Of a DNA stretch of 6,620 bases, positions 1 to 6,187 are shown in pieces. The translations under genes and the position numbers were made by a program. The stretch spans positions 1-6,620 of the forward strand of contig CANETR010000121.1 in the NCBI GenBank assembly GCA_947441325.1, given 5' to 3'. The stretch is from Saprospiraceae bacterium. GTDB taxonomy: Bacteria > Bacteroidota > Bacteroidia > Chitinophagales > Saprospiraceae. How positions within the stretch are numbered: position 1 is the stretch's first letter; each line of letters opens with the position of its first letter. The notes below the pieces were generated by a model. The model was not told the DNA's origin. It was given only the letters and a program-made list of their open reading frames with translations, and made no database searches.

Positions 1-1
1 G

Positions 2-1441
2 ATTGGAGCAAGAGATATGGCATCACCTTTACTAAATATGATGTCATATTGGTTTTTCTTTTTGTCAGGTATGATTTTGTTCATATCATTATTCTTAAAT
101 ACAGGTCCTTTCTCTGGTGGTTGGACAGGTTATCCACCACTAAGTGCCTTACCACAAGCATCTGACGGATCTAAAGGGGGTATGACACTTTGGTTGTTAA
201 GTTTGGTATTCTTTGTAGTTTCAGTATTATTAGGTGGTATTAATTATATCACTACTGTATTGAACATGAGAACAAAAGGTATGACGATGTTCCGTATGCC
301 ACTTACAATATGGGCATTTTTGGTAACAGCAATCCTGGGTCTGCTTTCTTTCCCTGTAATTGCGTCTGGCTTCTTTATGGTTCTCTTCGACCGTGCTCTA
401 GGTACCAGCTTTTTCTTGGATGAAATTTATATAGCAGGAGAAGCGCTAACTGAACGTGTAGGTGGTAATGCTATTCTTTTCCAACACTTATTCTGGTTCT
501 TAGGTCACCCCGAAGTGTACATCATTATATTACCTGCCATGGGTATTGTATCTGAAGTGCTTTCAGTTCACGCTAGAAAACCAGTTTTTGGTTACAAAGC
601 AATGGTGTTTTCTATACTTGCTATTGGTGTGTTGTCTTTCTTAGTGTGGGCTCACCACATGTATATGACAGGACTAAATCCATTTATATCAAATATATTT
701 GTACTATTTACACTCATCATTGCAGTGCCGTCCGCTGTTAAAGTATTTAACTGGATTGCAACTATATGGGGTGGTAACATGAGATATAATTCTGCTTCGT
801 TATTTTCGATTGGTTTTGTATCCTTGTTTATCTCTGGTGGTTTAACCGGTTTATTCTTAGGTAATTCAATTATTGATATTCAACAGCATGATACTTATTT
901 TGTAGTTGCACACTTCCATGTTGTAATGGGTGTTTCTGCGATGTTTGGTATGTTTGCAGGTATTTATCATTGGTTCCCAAGAATGTTTGGACGTTTCATG
1001 AATGAAACTCTAGGCCAGATTCACTTTTGGGGTACAATGATTGGAGCTTATGCTATTTTTGGTCCCATGCACTATCAAGGTATGGCTGGTGTACCACGTC
1101 GTTATTACAGTTTTGATACCTTTCAAGCATTTGATCAGTTTGACTCAATGAATCAGATCATAACTGTAGCTGCAATCGTTATATTTTTCCTCCAGCTACT
1201 TTTTGTAATTAACTTCTTTTATTCAATTTACAGAGGTAAAAAACAAACAGAGATGAATCCTTGGGGAGCAACGACATTGGAGTGGACAGCACCAATAAAA
1301 GCTGGACACGGAAACTGGGAAGGAGATTTACCTATCGTGCATCGTTGGCCTTATGACCTTAGCCGTTATCCTGATCGTGAATTCATCATGCAAACTGAAC
1401 CGCTTGCTGAAGGTGAAGTTGACGGTGGTGGCGGACACTAA
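2..1441 (+). CDS. ctaD: Cytochrome c oxidase subunit I (CtaD), 3' part
   Basis: Catalytic subunit of an aa3/caa3-type heme-copper oxidase, an inner-membrane proton pump that reduces O2 to water. The reading frame is open from base 2 (codons I-G-A-R-D before the Met at 17). These match the interior of the family (MIGAPDMAFPRLN), so the true start is upstream of the window and roughly the first 100 residues are missing. Counting the Met at 17 as 1, visible sites are HPEVY at 164-168 (CuB His, D-channel Glu, cross-linked Tyr), HH at 213-214 (CuB), K242 in PSAVKVF (K-channel), H299 (heme a3) and H301 (heme a) in HDTYFVVAHFH, and PRRY at 360-363. The Glu of HPEVY indicates a type A1 oxidase. The K-channel segment has Ser-Ala where mitochondrial enzymes have Thr-Gly. 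A soluble tail ends in a Gly-rich stretch and His. No frameshift is seen. Confidence 0.97.
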   Translation: MGARDMASPLLNMMSYWFFFLSGMILFISLFLNTGPFSGGWTGYPPLSALPQASDGSKGGMTLWLLSLVFFVVSVLLGGINYITTVLNMRTKGMTMFRMPLTIWAFLVTAILGLLSFPVIASGFFMVLFDRALGTSFFLDEIYIAGEALTERVGGNAILFQHLFWFLGHPEVYIIILPAMGIVSEVLSVHARKPVFGYKAMVFSILAIGVLSFLVWAHHMYMTGLNPFISNIFVLFTLIIAVPSAVKVFNWIATIWGGNMRYNSASLFSIGFVSLFISGGLTGLFLGNSIIDIQQHDTYFVVAHFHVVMGVSAMFGMFAGIYHWFPRMFGRFMNETLGQIHFWGTMIGAYAIFGPMHYQGMAGVPRRYYSFDTFQAFDQFDSMNQIITVAAIVIFFLQLLFVINFFYSIYRGKKQTEMNPWGATTLEWTAPIKAGHGNWEGDLPIVHRWPYDLSRYPDREFIMQTEPLAEGEVDGGGGH

Positions 1442-1482
1442 TTTAAAAAGTTTTACTGAAATATATAATTAAAGGTTTTATT

Positions 1483-2382
1483 TTGAAACCACTTTCAACT
1501 ACTGGCAAAGCGACTCATCTGGGTCAAAGAATCAAAGACTTTCAGGCTTTGGTTAAGTTCCGTCTTGCTTTGTCAGTAGTTTTTTCTGCATGCACTGCTT
1601 ATTATCTGGGTTCAGATACATTCAGTTTAGAGTTAATTTTTCTGTTAGGTCTCGGTGGTTTTTTTGTTACAGCCTCTGCAAATGCCTTAAATCAGGTTTT
1701 AGAAAAAGAATCTGACAAGTTTATGCAAAGAACACAAAACAGACCTCTGCCTTCTGCAAGAATGGAACTATCTGAAGCTGTTCTTATTGCTGGAATAATG
1801 GGTGTAAGTGGTATTTTAATTTTAGCGTACTTTAATGCCCTTACTGCTGTACTAGGAGCTTTATCATTGGTGTCTTATGCTTTCATATACACACCTATGA
1901 AAAAGGTTTCACCTGCTGCAGTTTGGATAGGTGCAGTTCCTGGCGCTTTACCTATGGCTATTGGTTGGGTGGCAGCATCACCAAATGGAACTATAGGCAC
2001 AGAAGCAGTTTTTTTATTTACCTTACAGTTCTTATGGCAATTTCCTCATTTTTGGGCTATTGCTTGGTTGGTTTATGATGATTATGCAAAAGCAGGTTTT
2101 TATCTTTTACCTAGTTCTCAGAGAGATGGAAGGAATAAAAACACCGCAATGCAAATAATATTTTATATTATTTGTCTTTTGTCATTAAGCTTTGTACCAT
2201 TTTATCTTAATATTTCAGGTATCTATGCATGTGTAATATTATTGTTGAGTGCTTTGATGTTCTTATGGTTTGCGGTAAATTTATACATTAAGACAAGTCC
2301 TGAGGCTGCTAAGAAAGTAATGCTAGCTTCACTATTGTACCAGGTAATAGTATTTATTGCTTTGATGGTTGATAAAATATAA
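1483..2382 (+). CDS. cyoE: Protoheme IX farnesyltransferase (heme O synthase)
   Basis: UbiA-family integral membrane prenyltransferase that converts heme B to heme O by adding a farnesyl group, the first step to heme A for the adjacent oxidase; the gene is also called ctaB. At 299 aa it has normal family length. The first Asp-rich region lies at about residues 67-89 (N70, E74, D78, then RTQNRPLP); E74 stands where many homologues have Asp. YTPMKK is at 136-141, GAVPGALPMAIGW at 150-162 and WQFPHFWAIAW at 185-195. The second polar motif, YDDYAKAGFYLLP at 198-210, completes the active-site pattern. About eight to nine hydrophobic helices are evident. The start is TTG: the first in-frame ATG is at codon 81, inside the conserved core, and an in-frame stop lies at 1444-1446. 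AAAGG at 1471-1475 is a possible weak ribosome binding site. It lies 41 bp after ctaD, in the same operon. Confidence 0.95.
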   Translation: MKPLSTTGKATHLGQRIKDFQALVKFRLALSVVFSACTAYYLGSDTFSLELIFLLGLGGFFVTASANALNQVLEKESDKFMQRTQNRPLPSARMELSEAVLIAGIMGVSGILILAYFNALTAVLGALSLVSYAFIYTPMKKVSPAAVWIGAVPGALPMAIGWVAASPNGTIGTEAVFLFTLQFLWQFPHFWAIAWLVYDDYAKAGFYLLPSSQRDGRNKNTAMQIIFYIICLLSLSFVPFYLNISGIYACVILLLSALMFLWFAVNLYIKTSPEAAKKVMLASLLYQVIVFIALMVDKI

Positions 2383-2389
2383 TATTATT

Positions 2390-2965
2390 ATGAATGCAGT
2401 AAAAGATGTAAACCTCAAAAGAATTCATCCCAAAAAATTTGCTTTGTGGATGGCTATTGTGAGTATGATTATGTTTTTTTCTGCTTTTACAAGTGCATAT
2501 ATTGTTAGAAAATCGGCAGGAAATTGGTTATCTTTTCCTTTACCTTTTGAATTTTATTTAAGTTCTGTAATAATTTTATCAAGTAGCGTAGCCTTTTATT
2601 TTTCAAAAAAGGCTTATTTACAAGCGGATAATAAATTATTTAAACGTCTTTTTTTTATTGGATTTGTATTAGGATTTGTATTTGTATTTCTACAATATTT
2701 AGGTTGGAACAGTTTACAAAAAATGGATATAATTATATCTACCAACCAATCTAGTTCTTTCTTTTATCTGTTAACCTATGCACATTTATTGCACGTCCTT
2801 GGTGGAATTGCAGCATTAGTTGTGACTATGATAGGCGTCATTAAAGGAAGGTTTAATTATCCAAATGATAAAAGAACCTTAAAATTAGAACTGGTTTATA
2901 CATATTGGCATTTTGTGGATTTACTTTGGATTTATCTTTTAGTTTTTTTAGTAATACAGCAATAA
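2390..2965 (+). CDS. Short cytochrome c oxidase subunit III paralogue
   Basis: A 191-aa heme-copper oxidase subunit III family protein, the shorter of two tandem subunit III genes. Five membrane helices can be seen at about 17-38, 55-73, 86-104, 125-150 and 171-189. Family signatures are TSAYIVRKSAGNW near 34-46, HLLHVLGG at 132-139 and YWHFVDLLW at 172-180 in the last helix. The conserved helix Glu (bovine E90, in a SEVLFF-like context) is replaced: the segment here reads VSMIMFF, with M26 in that place. I chose the ATG at 2390, which follows the cyoE stop by 7 bp. A TTG at 2369 would overlap cyoE and add seven non-conserved residues. The role is presumably structural, stabilising subunit I and its proton uptake. 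Whether it assembles together with the longer paralogue downstream is not known from the sequence. Confidence 0.88.
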   Translation: MNAVKDVNLKRIHPKKFALWMAIVSMIMFFSAFTSAYIVRKSAGNWLSFPLPFEFYLSSVIILSSSVAFYFSKKAYLQADNKLFKRLFFIGFVLGFVFVFLQYLGWNSLQKMDIIISTNQSSSFFYLLTYAHLLHVLGGIAALVVTMIGVIKGRFNYPNDKRTLKLELVYTYWHFVDLLWIYLLVFLVIQQ

Positions 2966-2995
2966 TTCTTTCGTAATATAATAAATTGATTTACA

Positions 2996-3979
2996 ATGGC
3001 AAACGAGACTGTTATCGAAACACAGGAGCATGCACATGATCACTCACATGAGGTAAATGATAAAGAACTTTGGGGTGGTGGTGTAGAACCCTTCCGTGCG
3101 AGTTACGGTAAACTCATGATGTGGTATTTCCTCTTATCAGATGCATTTACTTTTGGTGGATTTCTGATAGCTTATGGAGCCTTGCGTTTTAGTATGAACA
3201 CTTGGCCTGTACCTGATTTTGTATTCCAAACAGCCCCCTTTGGCATAGACCATGCTCCGCTGATCTTTGTAACATTTATGACTTTCGTACTGATAGTAAG
3301 TTCTGTTACTGTATTACGTGCAGTACAGGAAGGTAAACGTGAAAACAAAAGTGGTGTAATAAGATGGCTAATAATAACCGTTTTTGGTGGCGCTATTTTC
3401 TTGGCTTGTCAGGCTTGGGAATGGACTAACCTCATTTCTACTGAAGGTATGACAGTCTATACCAATCCTTTCTCAGCGCATATTGAAAAAGGTAAGTATC
3501 TTACTTTTGCAGAATTGGAAAAAGAAGCCAATGTAAAGGGATGGAAAAAGGAAAAAATTGCCGGTCATGAGACATTCTATTTTGTTGACAATGAAGGTAA
3601 CAAATACTTTGAAAAGAAAGATCATCATGATCAACTTCCAAAAAAGATGGAGGTAGATTTAGCAACACCATACCTAATAACCTTTAGTCATCATTTTCAT
3701 GACTATGCACCAGGTGCCTACAAAACAGAATCTGGAGAAGTAAAAGCTGAACAGTATGGACCAAAATCTTTTGGAACATTGTTCTTCTTTATTACAGGTT
3801 TTCATGGATTTCACGTATTTTCTGGAGTAGTTTTTATGTTAATTATTGCTATTCAATCGTGGAATGGTACTTATGTTGCACGAAAAAATGGCTATGAAAT
3901 GGTTGAGAAAGTTGGTCTTTACTGGCACTTTGTAGACCTTGTTTGGGTATTTGTATTCTTAGCATTCTACCTGCTCTAA
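2996..3979 (+). CDS. coxC: Cytochrome c oxidase subunit III with large soluble insert
   Basis: Subunit III of the aa3/caa3 oxidase, 327 aa, long compared with the roughly 190-260 aa usual in bacteria. Five helices lie at about 38-62, 86-110, 121-142, 258-285 and 305-326. The conserved helix Glu position is Asp here (D49 in LLSDAFTFGG). ITGFHGFHVFSG at 266-277 and YWHFVDLVW at 309-317 are classic subunit III motifs. Two extras stand out. One is a His-rich N-terminus (H12, H14, H16, H18). The other is a soluble, Lys/Glu-rich insert at about 150-257 between helices three and four, containing SHHFHDY at 231-237. With the usual orientation of subunit III the insert would face the periplasm and the His-rich tail the cytoplasm (inference). 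The gene starts at an ATG 30 bp after the short paralogue and belongs to the same operon. Confidence 0.94.
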   Translation: MANETVIETQEHAHDHSHEVNDKELWGGGVEPFRASYGKLMMWYFLLSDAFTFGGFLIAYGALRFSMNTWPVPDFVFQTAPFGIDHAPLIFVTFMTFVLIVSSVTVLRAVQEGKRENKSGVIRWLIITVFGGAIFLACQAWEWTNLISTEGMTVYTNPFSAHIEKGKYLTFAELEKEANVKGWKKEKIAGHETFYFVDNEGNKYFEKKDHHDQLPKKMEVDLATPYLITFSHHFHDYAPGAYKTESGEVKAEQYGPKSFGTLFFFITGFHGFHVFSGVVFMLIIAIQSWNGTYVARKNGYEMVEKVGLYWHFVDLVWVFVFLAFYLL

Positions 3980-4013
3980 AAACTAATTTGATAATTATAA
4001 ATAACATTATAAA

Positions 4014-4448
4014 ATGGGACATCATACAACAGTCAAAGAAGATGTTGGTATTGCAGTAAAAGGTTTTATTATCTTATTAATTGTTACTTTCATCGAGGTT
4101 GGAATTGCTTTAGTTGGTAACGGGCATATTATCGAAGGTTTTAAATTACCAAAGTTAATCCTTATGGTACCAATTATGATTGCTTTCTCTTTGTACAAAG
4201 CATATTACATTGTAAGTATTTTTATGCACTTAGGCCATGAAACCAAAGGAATGGCTGCTTCTATTGTTTTACCAATGTTACTTTTCATTTGGGCAATTAC
4301 TGCTTTTTTATGGGAAGGTAAATCTTGGAACAATAATCAAAATTATGTGAATGATAAGAATAAAGAAGGCGTAAAAGAAGTTAAAGAAAACAAGACTTCT
4401 ATGATTCAAACTAAAGATCAGATGAAAACTGTTTTAAGCTTCTCTTAG
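4014..4448 (+). CDS. Cytochrome c oxidase subunit IV, small membrane subunit
   Basis: A 144-aa protein of the prokaryotic cytochrome c oxidase subunit IV (caa3-type) family, a small non-catalytic subunit that supports assembly and stability of the oxidase. Three helices are visible at about 15-35, 47-70 and 83-101. The core motif KAYYIVSIFMHLGHE at 62-76, with H72 and H75, and the closing FLWEGKSW at 98-105 match what I recall of Bacteroidota members. The N-terminus begins MGHH. The last 40 residues form a polar, Asn/Lys/Glu-rich tail without recognisable motif, longer than the minimal three-helix family. It lies 34 bp after coxC and is the last gene before the terminator at 4471, so it closes the structural-subunit operon. 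The family assignment rests on pattern and context, both good. Confidence 0.87.
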   Translation: MGHHTTVKEDVGIAVKGFIILLIVTFIEVGIALVGNGHIIEGFKLPKLILMVPIMIAFSLYKAYYIVSIFMHLGHETKGMAASIVLPMLLFIWAITAFLWEGKSWNNNQNYVNDKNKEGVKEVKENKTSMIQTKDQMKTVLSFS

Positions 4449-4470
4449 TTATTCTACAGAATATTAAAAT

Positions 4471-4501
4471 AAGCGCCTGAGATATTCTCTGGCGCTTTTT
4501 T
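4471..4501 (+). terminator. Rho-independent terminator of the oxidase operon
   Basis: An inverted repeat of seven bases, AAGCGCC (4471-4477) with GGCGCTT (4491-4497), encloses a second 4-bp stem, GAGA (4479-4482) with TCTC (4486-4489), across a T-T mismatch. A run of six T ends at 4501. It sits 22 bp after the subunit IV stop and separates the structural-subunit operon from the assembly-type operon. Confidence 0.9.
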
Positions 4502-4529
4502 GATTATTATCTATTCTGAATTATCTTTG
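4499..4529 (+). promoter_or_regulatory. Bacteroidota-type promoter for the second operon
   Basis: TTTG at 4499-4502 is followed by a 19-nt spacer and TATCTTTG at 4522-4529. This matches exactly the Bacteroidota vegetative promoter pattern (-33 TTTG, -7 TAnnTTTG). The -33 box lies inside the T tract of the preceding terminator. Transcription would begin near 4535, giving a leader of about 70 nt before the ATG at 4604. This is a sequence match only; no start site has been measured. Confidence 0.68.
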
Positions 4530-4603
4530 TGTTAGCTCTGTTAAAACTGAACAAAAAGCTTTTTTTAGCATTATATAAGTTCTATCAAACATTTTATTTT
4601 TTC

Positions 4604-5290
4604 ATGAATAACCCAGAAAATAACAGTAATCAAAAAAGCAATAAGCGATTGATATATCTCATTCTATCTTTTGTTATTTTTCCTTTGTTGGTTTTGATGC
4701 CCTTAATTACCGTTTATCTTTCAAGTTCAGGTTTGAATGCAAATAAGAAGTTAAAAGCTGAAATGAAGCTCTATAGGGATTCAATTAAAATACCTGATAA
4801 TGAATTTTTATCTATTCCTAAAAATATAGAAACTAATAGAGATACATACGAAGAAAAAGTATTGGTACTTCATTTTTATGACAAAGATTGTAAAGACTGT
4901 CAAAAAGTATGGACTGAACTGTTAAGAATACAAAAAGAGTTTTCAAAGAAAACGAAAAGAATTCACCTCATAAGTTATGTATTAAAAGATGAAGAACTTG
5001 ATTCTTTATCTTTGTTGATAAAAACGCATAATCCTGATACTTCTACATGGGAGATGTTGGTATCTAAGGATGATCAGATTTATAACTTTTTGAATCAAAT
5101 GAAGCTTGATAGTTTAAATGCACCATATACATTCATATTGGCTGATAGAAAAGGTATCATAGCTAATAAGTATGATGCAAGAAAGACGGAAGAAATCAAC
5201 AATTTGATGCGTCATGCGACTATGTTGTTGCCAGCTAAAGAAGATCGCAGAAAGATCAAATACAAAAGAGAAAAAGAATTATATCAATAA
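4604..5290 (+). CDS. Membrane-anchored thioredoxin-fold protein, divergent SCO1/SenC-like
   Basis: A 228-aa protein in the position where SCO1/SenC (CuA-site copper chaperone) is usual. A short polar N-terminus precedes one helix at about 15-39; the soluble rest should be periplasmic. The segment VLVLHFYDKDCKDC (86-99) looks like the first core strand plus active site of a thioredoxin fold, with Cys96 and Cys99 spaced CxxC. SCO proteins instead have CxxxC (CPxxCP). NAPYTFILADRKG (172-184) fits the following strand: Pro174 resembles the thioredoxin cis-Pro, and Ala173 stands where SCO has its copper-binding His. The C-terminal tail is strongly basic. I chose the ATG at 4604; a GTG at 4529 would give 25 more residues but overlaps the -7 box. 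It leads an operon with DUF420, 9 bp downstream. The best guess is a thiol or copper-site maturation factor; a TlpA/ResA-like role is the alternative. Confidence 0.7.
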   Translation: MNNPENNSNQKSNKRLIYLILSFVIFPLLVLMPLITVYLSSSGLNANKKLKAEMKLYRDSIKIPDNEFLSIPKNIETNRDTYEEKVLVLHFYDKDCKDCQKVWTELLRIQKEFSKKTKRIHLISYVLKDEELDSLSLLIKTHNPDTSTWEMLVSKDDQIYNFLNQMKLDSLNAPYTFILADRKGIIANKYDARKTEEINNLMRHATMLLPAKEDRRKIKYKREKELYQ

Positions 5291-5299
5291 AACAATATC

Positions 5300-5833
5300 A
5301 TGTCAATCACAAGTGAAAAACAGCACAAAAAGCTGAACCTGATTATAACCGTTATTTCAATTGCGCTACCTTTAGTAGTCGCCATTTTATTTGGAGTAAG
5401 ATTAGATGTCCAGCTTCCATTTGATGCGCATTTATTGCCCTTTATCAACGCAATTTTGAACGGGCTTTCGGCTATAGTACTTATTGCTGCTTTAATAGCT
5501 GTTAAACAAAAGAATATAAAAATGCACAGTCGCTTAATTTACCTGGCAATGGGTATTTCACTGTTATTTTTGTTGCTTTATGTTTTTTATCACATTGTGA
5601 CAGATTCTACTTCCTACAAAGGAACCTTAGGTTATATTTATTATCCTTTGTTGATTAGCCATATTATTTTGGCTGCAATTCAGGCGCCACTTGTATTATT
5701 TGCTTTTTTATATGGCTATAGTGGTCAAATTGAAAAACACAAAAAATTAGTAAAAGTAAGTTACCCTGTATGGCTTTATGTCAGTGTAACTGGTGTAATA
5801 TGCTATTTAATGATCTCACCTTATTATTCTTAA
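5300..5833 (+). CDS. DUF420 membrane protein, probable oxidase assembly factor
   Basis: A 177-aa integral membrane protein that I assign to the DUF420 family. Five helices are predicted at about 13-31, 46-67, 79-98, 115-138 and 155-173. Family-type features are a conserved-looking PFINAILNGLSA at 47-58, and histidines at the membrane edges: H44, H76 (KMHSR), H98 (FYHIV), H121 (SHIILA) and H147 (EKHKKL). Such histidines could bind heme or a metal, but that is inference. From memory, the Firmicutes relative CtaM (YozB) is needed for aa3-type oxidase activity, which agrees with the location beside the oxidase genes. The ATG is 9 bp after the upstream gene, and the next gene begins 4 bp after its stop, so all three are surely co-transcribed. 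I give no gene symbol because orthology to ctaM is not shown here. Confidence 0.82.
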   Translation: MSITSEKQHKKLNLIITVISIALPLVVAILFGVRLDVQLPFDAHLLPFINAILNGLSAIVLIAALIAVKQKNIKMHSRLIYLAMGISLLFLLLYVFYHIVTDSTSYKGTLGYIYYPLLISHIILAAIQAPLVLFAFLYGYSGQIEKHKKLVKVSYPVWLYVSVTGVICYLMISPYYS

Positions 5834-5837
5834 AAGT

Positions 5838-6137
5838 ATGAAACATTTTATAATAAGAACATTACTACTACTCTCAATTCTTTTTTCGGGAGCAATTACA
5901 ACTGGTAAGTTAAATGCACAATGTCCAATGTGTCGAATGTCGGCCGAAGCAGATCTTAAAGCTGGAGGTACCAAAGCCAAAGGCTTGAATGCCGGTATCA
6001 TGTACATGCTAAGTTTTCCTTATATCCTGCTGGGAACACTTGGATATATTTGGTATAGGGAACGAAGAAGAGTAGGGGAGGCCGATCAGCTCGCTGACCT
6101 CAGAGGATTATTAGAACCTCATGATTGGAAAAAATAA
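5838..6137 (+). CDS. Small exported CPMC membrane protein, function unknown
   Basis: A 99-aa protein with a signal-like N-terminus: K2, H3 and R7, a hydrophobic stretch at about 8-20, and a plausible cleavage site LNA-Q at 27/28. The mature part would start QCPMC, with Cys29 and Cys32 forming a CxxC motif almost at its N-terminus. A polar segment, SAEADLKAGGTKAKGLNAG (35-53), follows, then one helix at about 54-73 (PYILLGTLGYIW inside) and a basic stop-transfer YRERRR. The CxxC would thus lie outside the membrane and the acidic tail inside. There is no lipobox before the Cys. I recall similar uncharacterised proteins next to oxidase genes in Bacteroidota, but know no assigned function. Location as the last gene of the SCO-like/DUF420 operon suggests a role in redox, copper or heme handling during oxidase assembly (inference). 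Confidence 0.85.
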   Translation: MKHFIIRTLLLLSILFSGAITTGKLNAQCPMCRMSAEADLKAGGTKAKGLNAGIMYMLSFPYILLGTLGYIWYRERRRVGEADQLADLRGLLEPHDWKK

Positions 6138-6142
6138 TAATT

Positions 6143-6176
6143 AAGCCGAAAACTCCAGATAGTTTTCGGCTTTTTT
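6143..6176 (+). terminator. Strong terminator after the assembly operon
   Basis: A perfect 12-bp inverted repeat, AAGCCGAAAACT (6143-6154) and AGTTTTCGGCTT (6161-6172), flanks a 6-nt loop and runs into TTTTTT (6171-6176). It begins 5 bp after the CPMC gene. The other side of the hairpin is A/T rich (AAAAAATAATAATT on the plus strand), so it probably also terminates the convergent minus-strand gene that ends at 6188. Confidence 0.93.
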
Positions 6177-6187
6177 GGTTAATAAGC

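Noticed and set aside
17..19. ATG at 17 as the start of ctaD
   Set aside because: The frame stays open to the window edge and the upstream codons encode IGARD, matching the conserved interior of subunit I. The gene is cut by the window, not truncated in nature.
2369..2389. TTG start giving seven more residues on the short subunit III
   Set aside because: It would overlap the end of cyoE, and the extra residues (IKYNII) are AT-rich intergenic translation. The ATG at 2390 is better placed.
3980..4013. Internal promoter before subunit IV (TAATTTG)
   Set aside because: The box is one base short of TAnnTTTG, and I found no suitably spaced partner. The 34-bp gap fits ordinary operon spacing.
4529..4603. 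GTG start for the thioredoxin-fold protein
   Set aside because: The GTG overlaps the -7 box TATCTTTG, so it would not be in the mRNA. The ATG at 4604 gives a normal short N-terminus before the membrane helix.
5816..6007. Minus-strand 63-aa open frame
   Set aside because: It is antisense to the well-supported DUF420/CPMC genes and shows no recognisable protein features.
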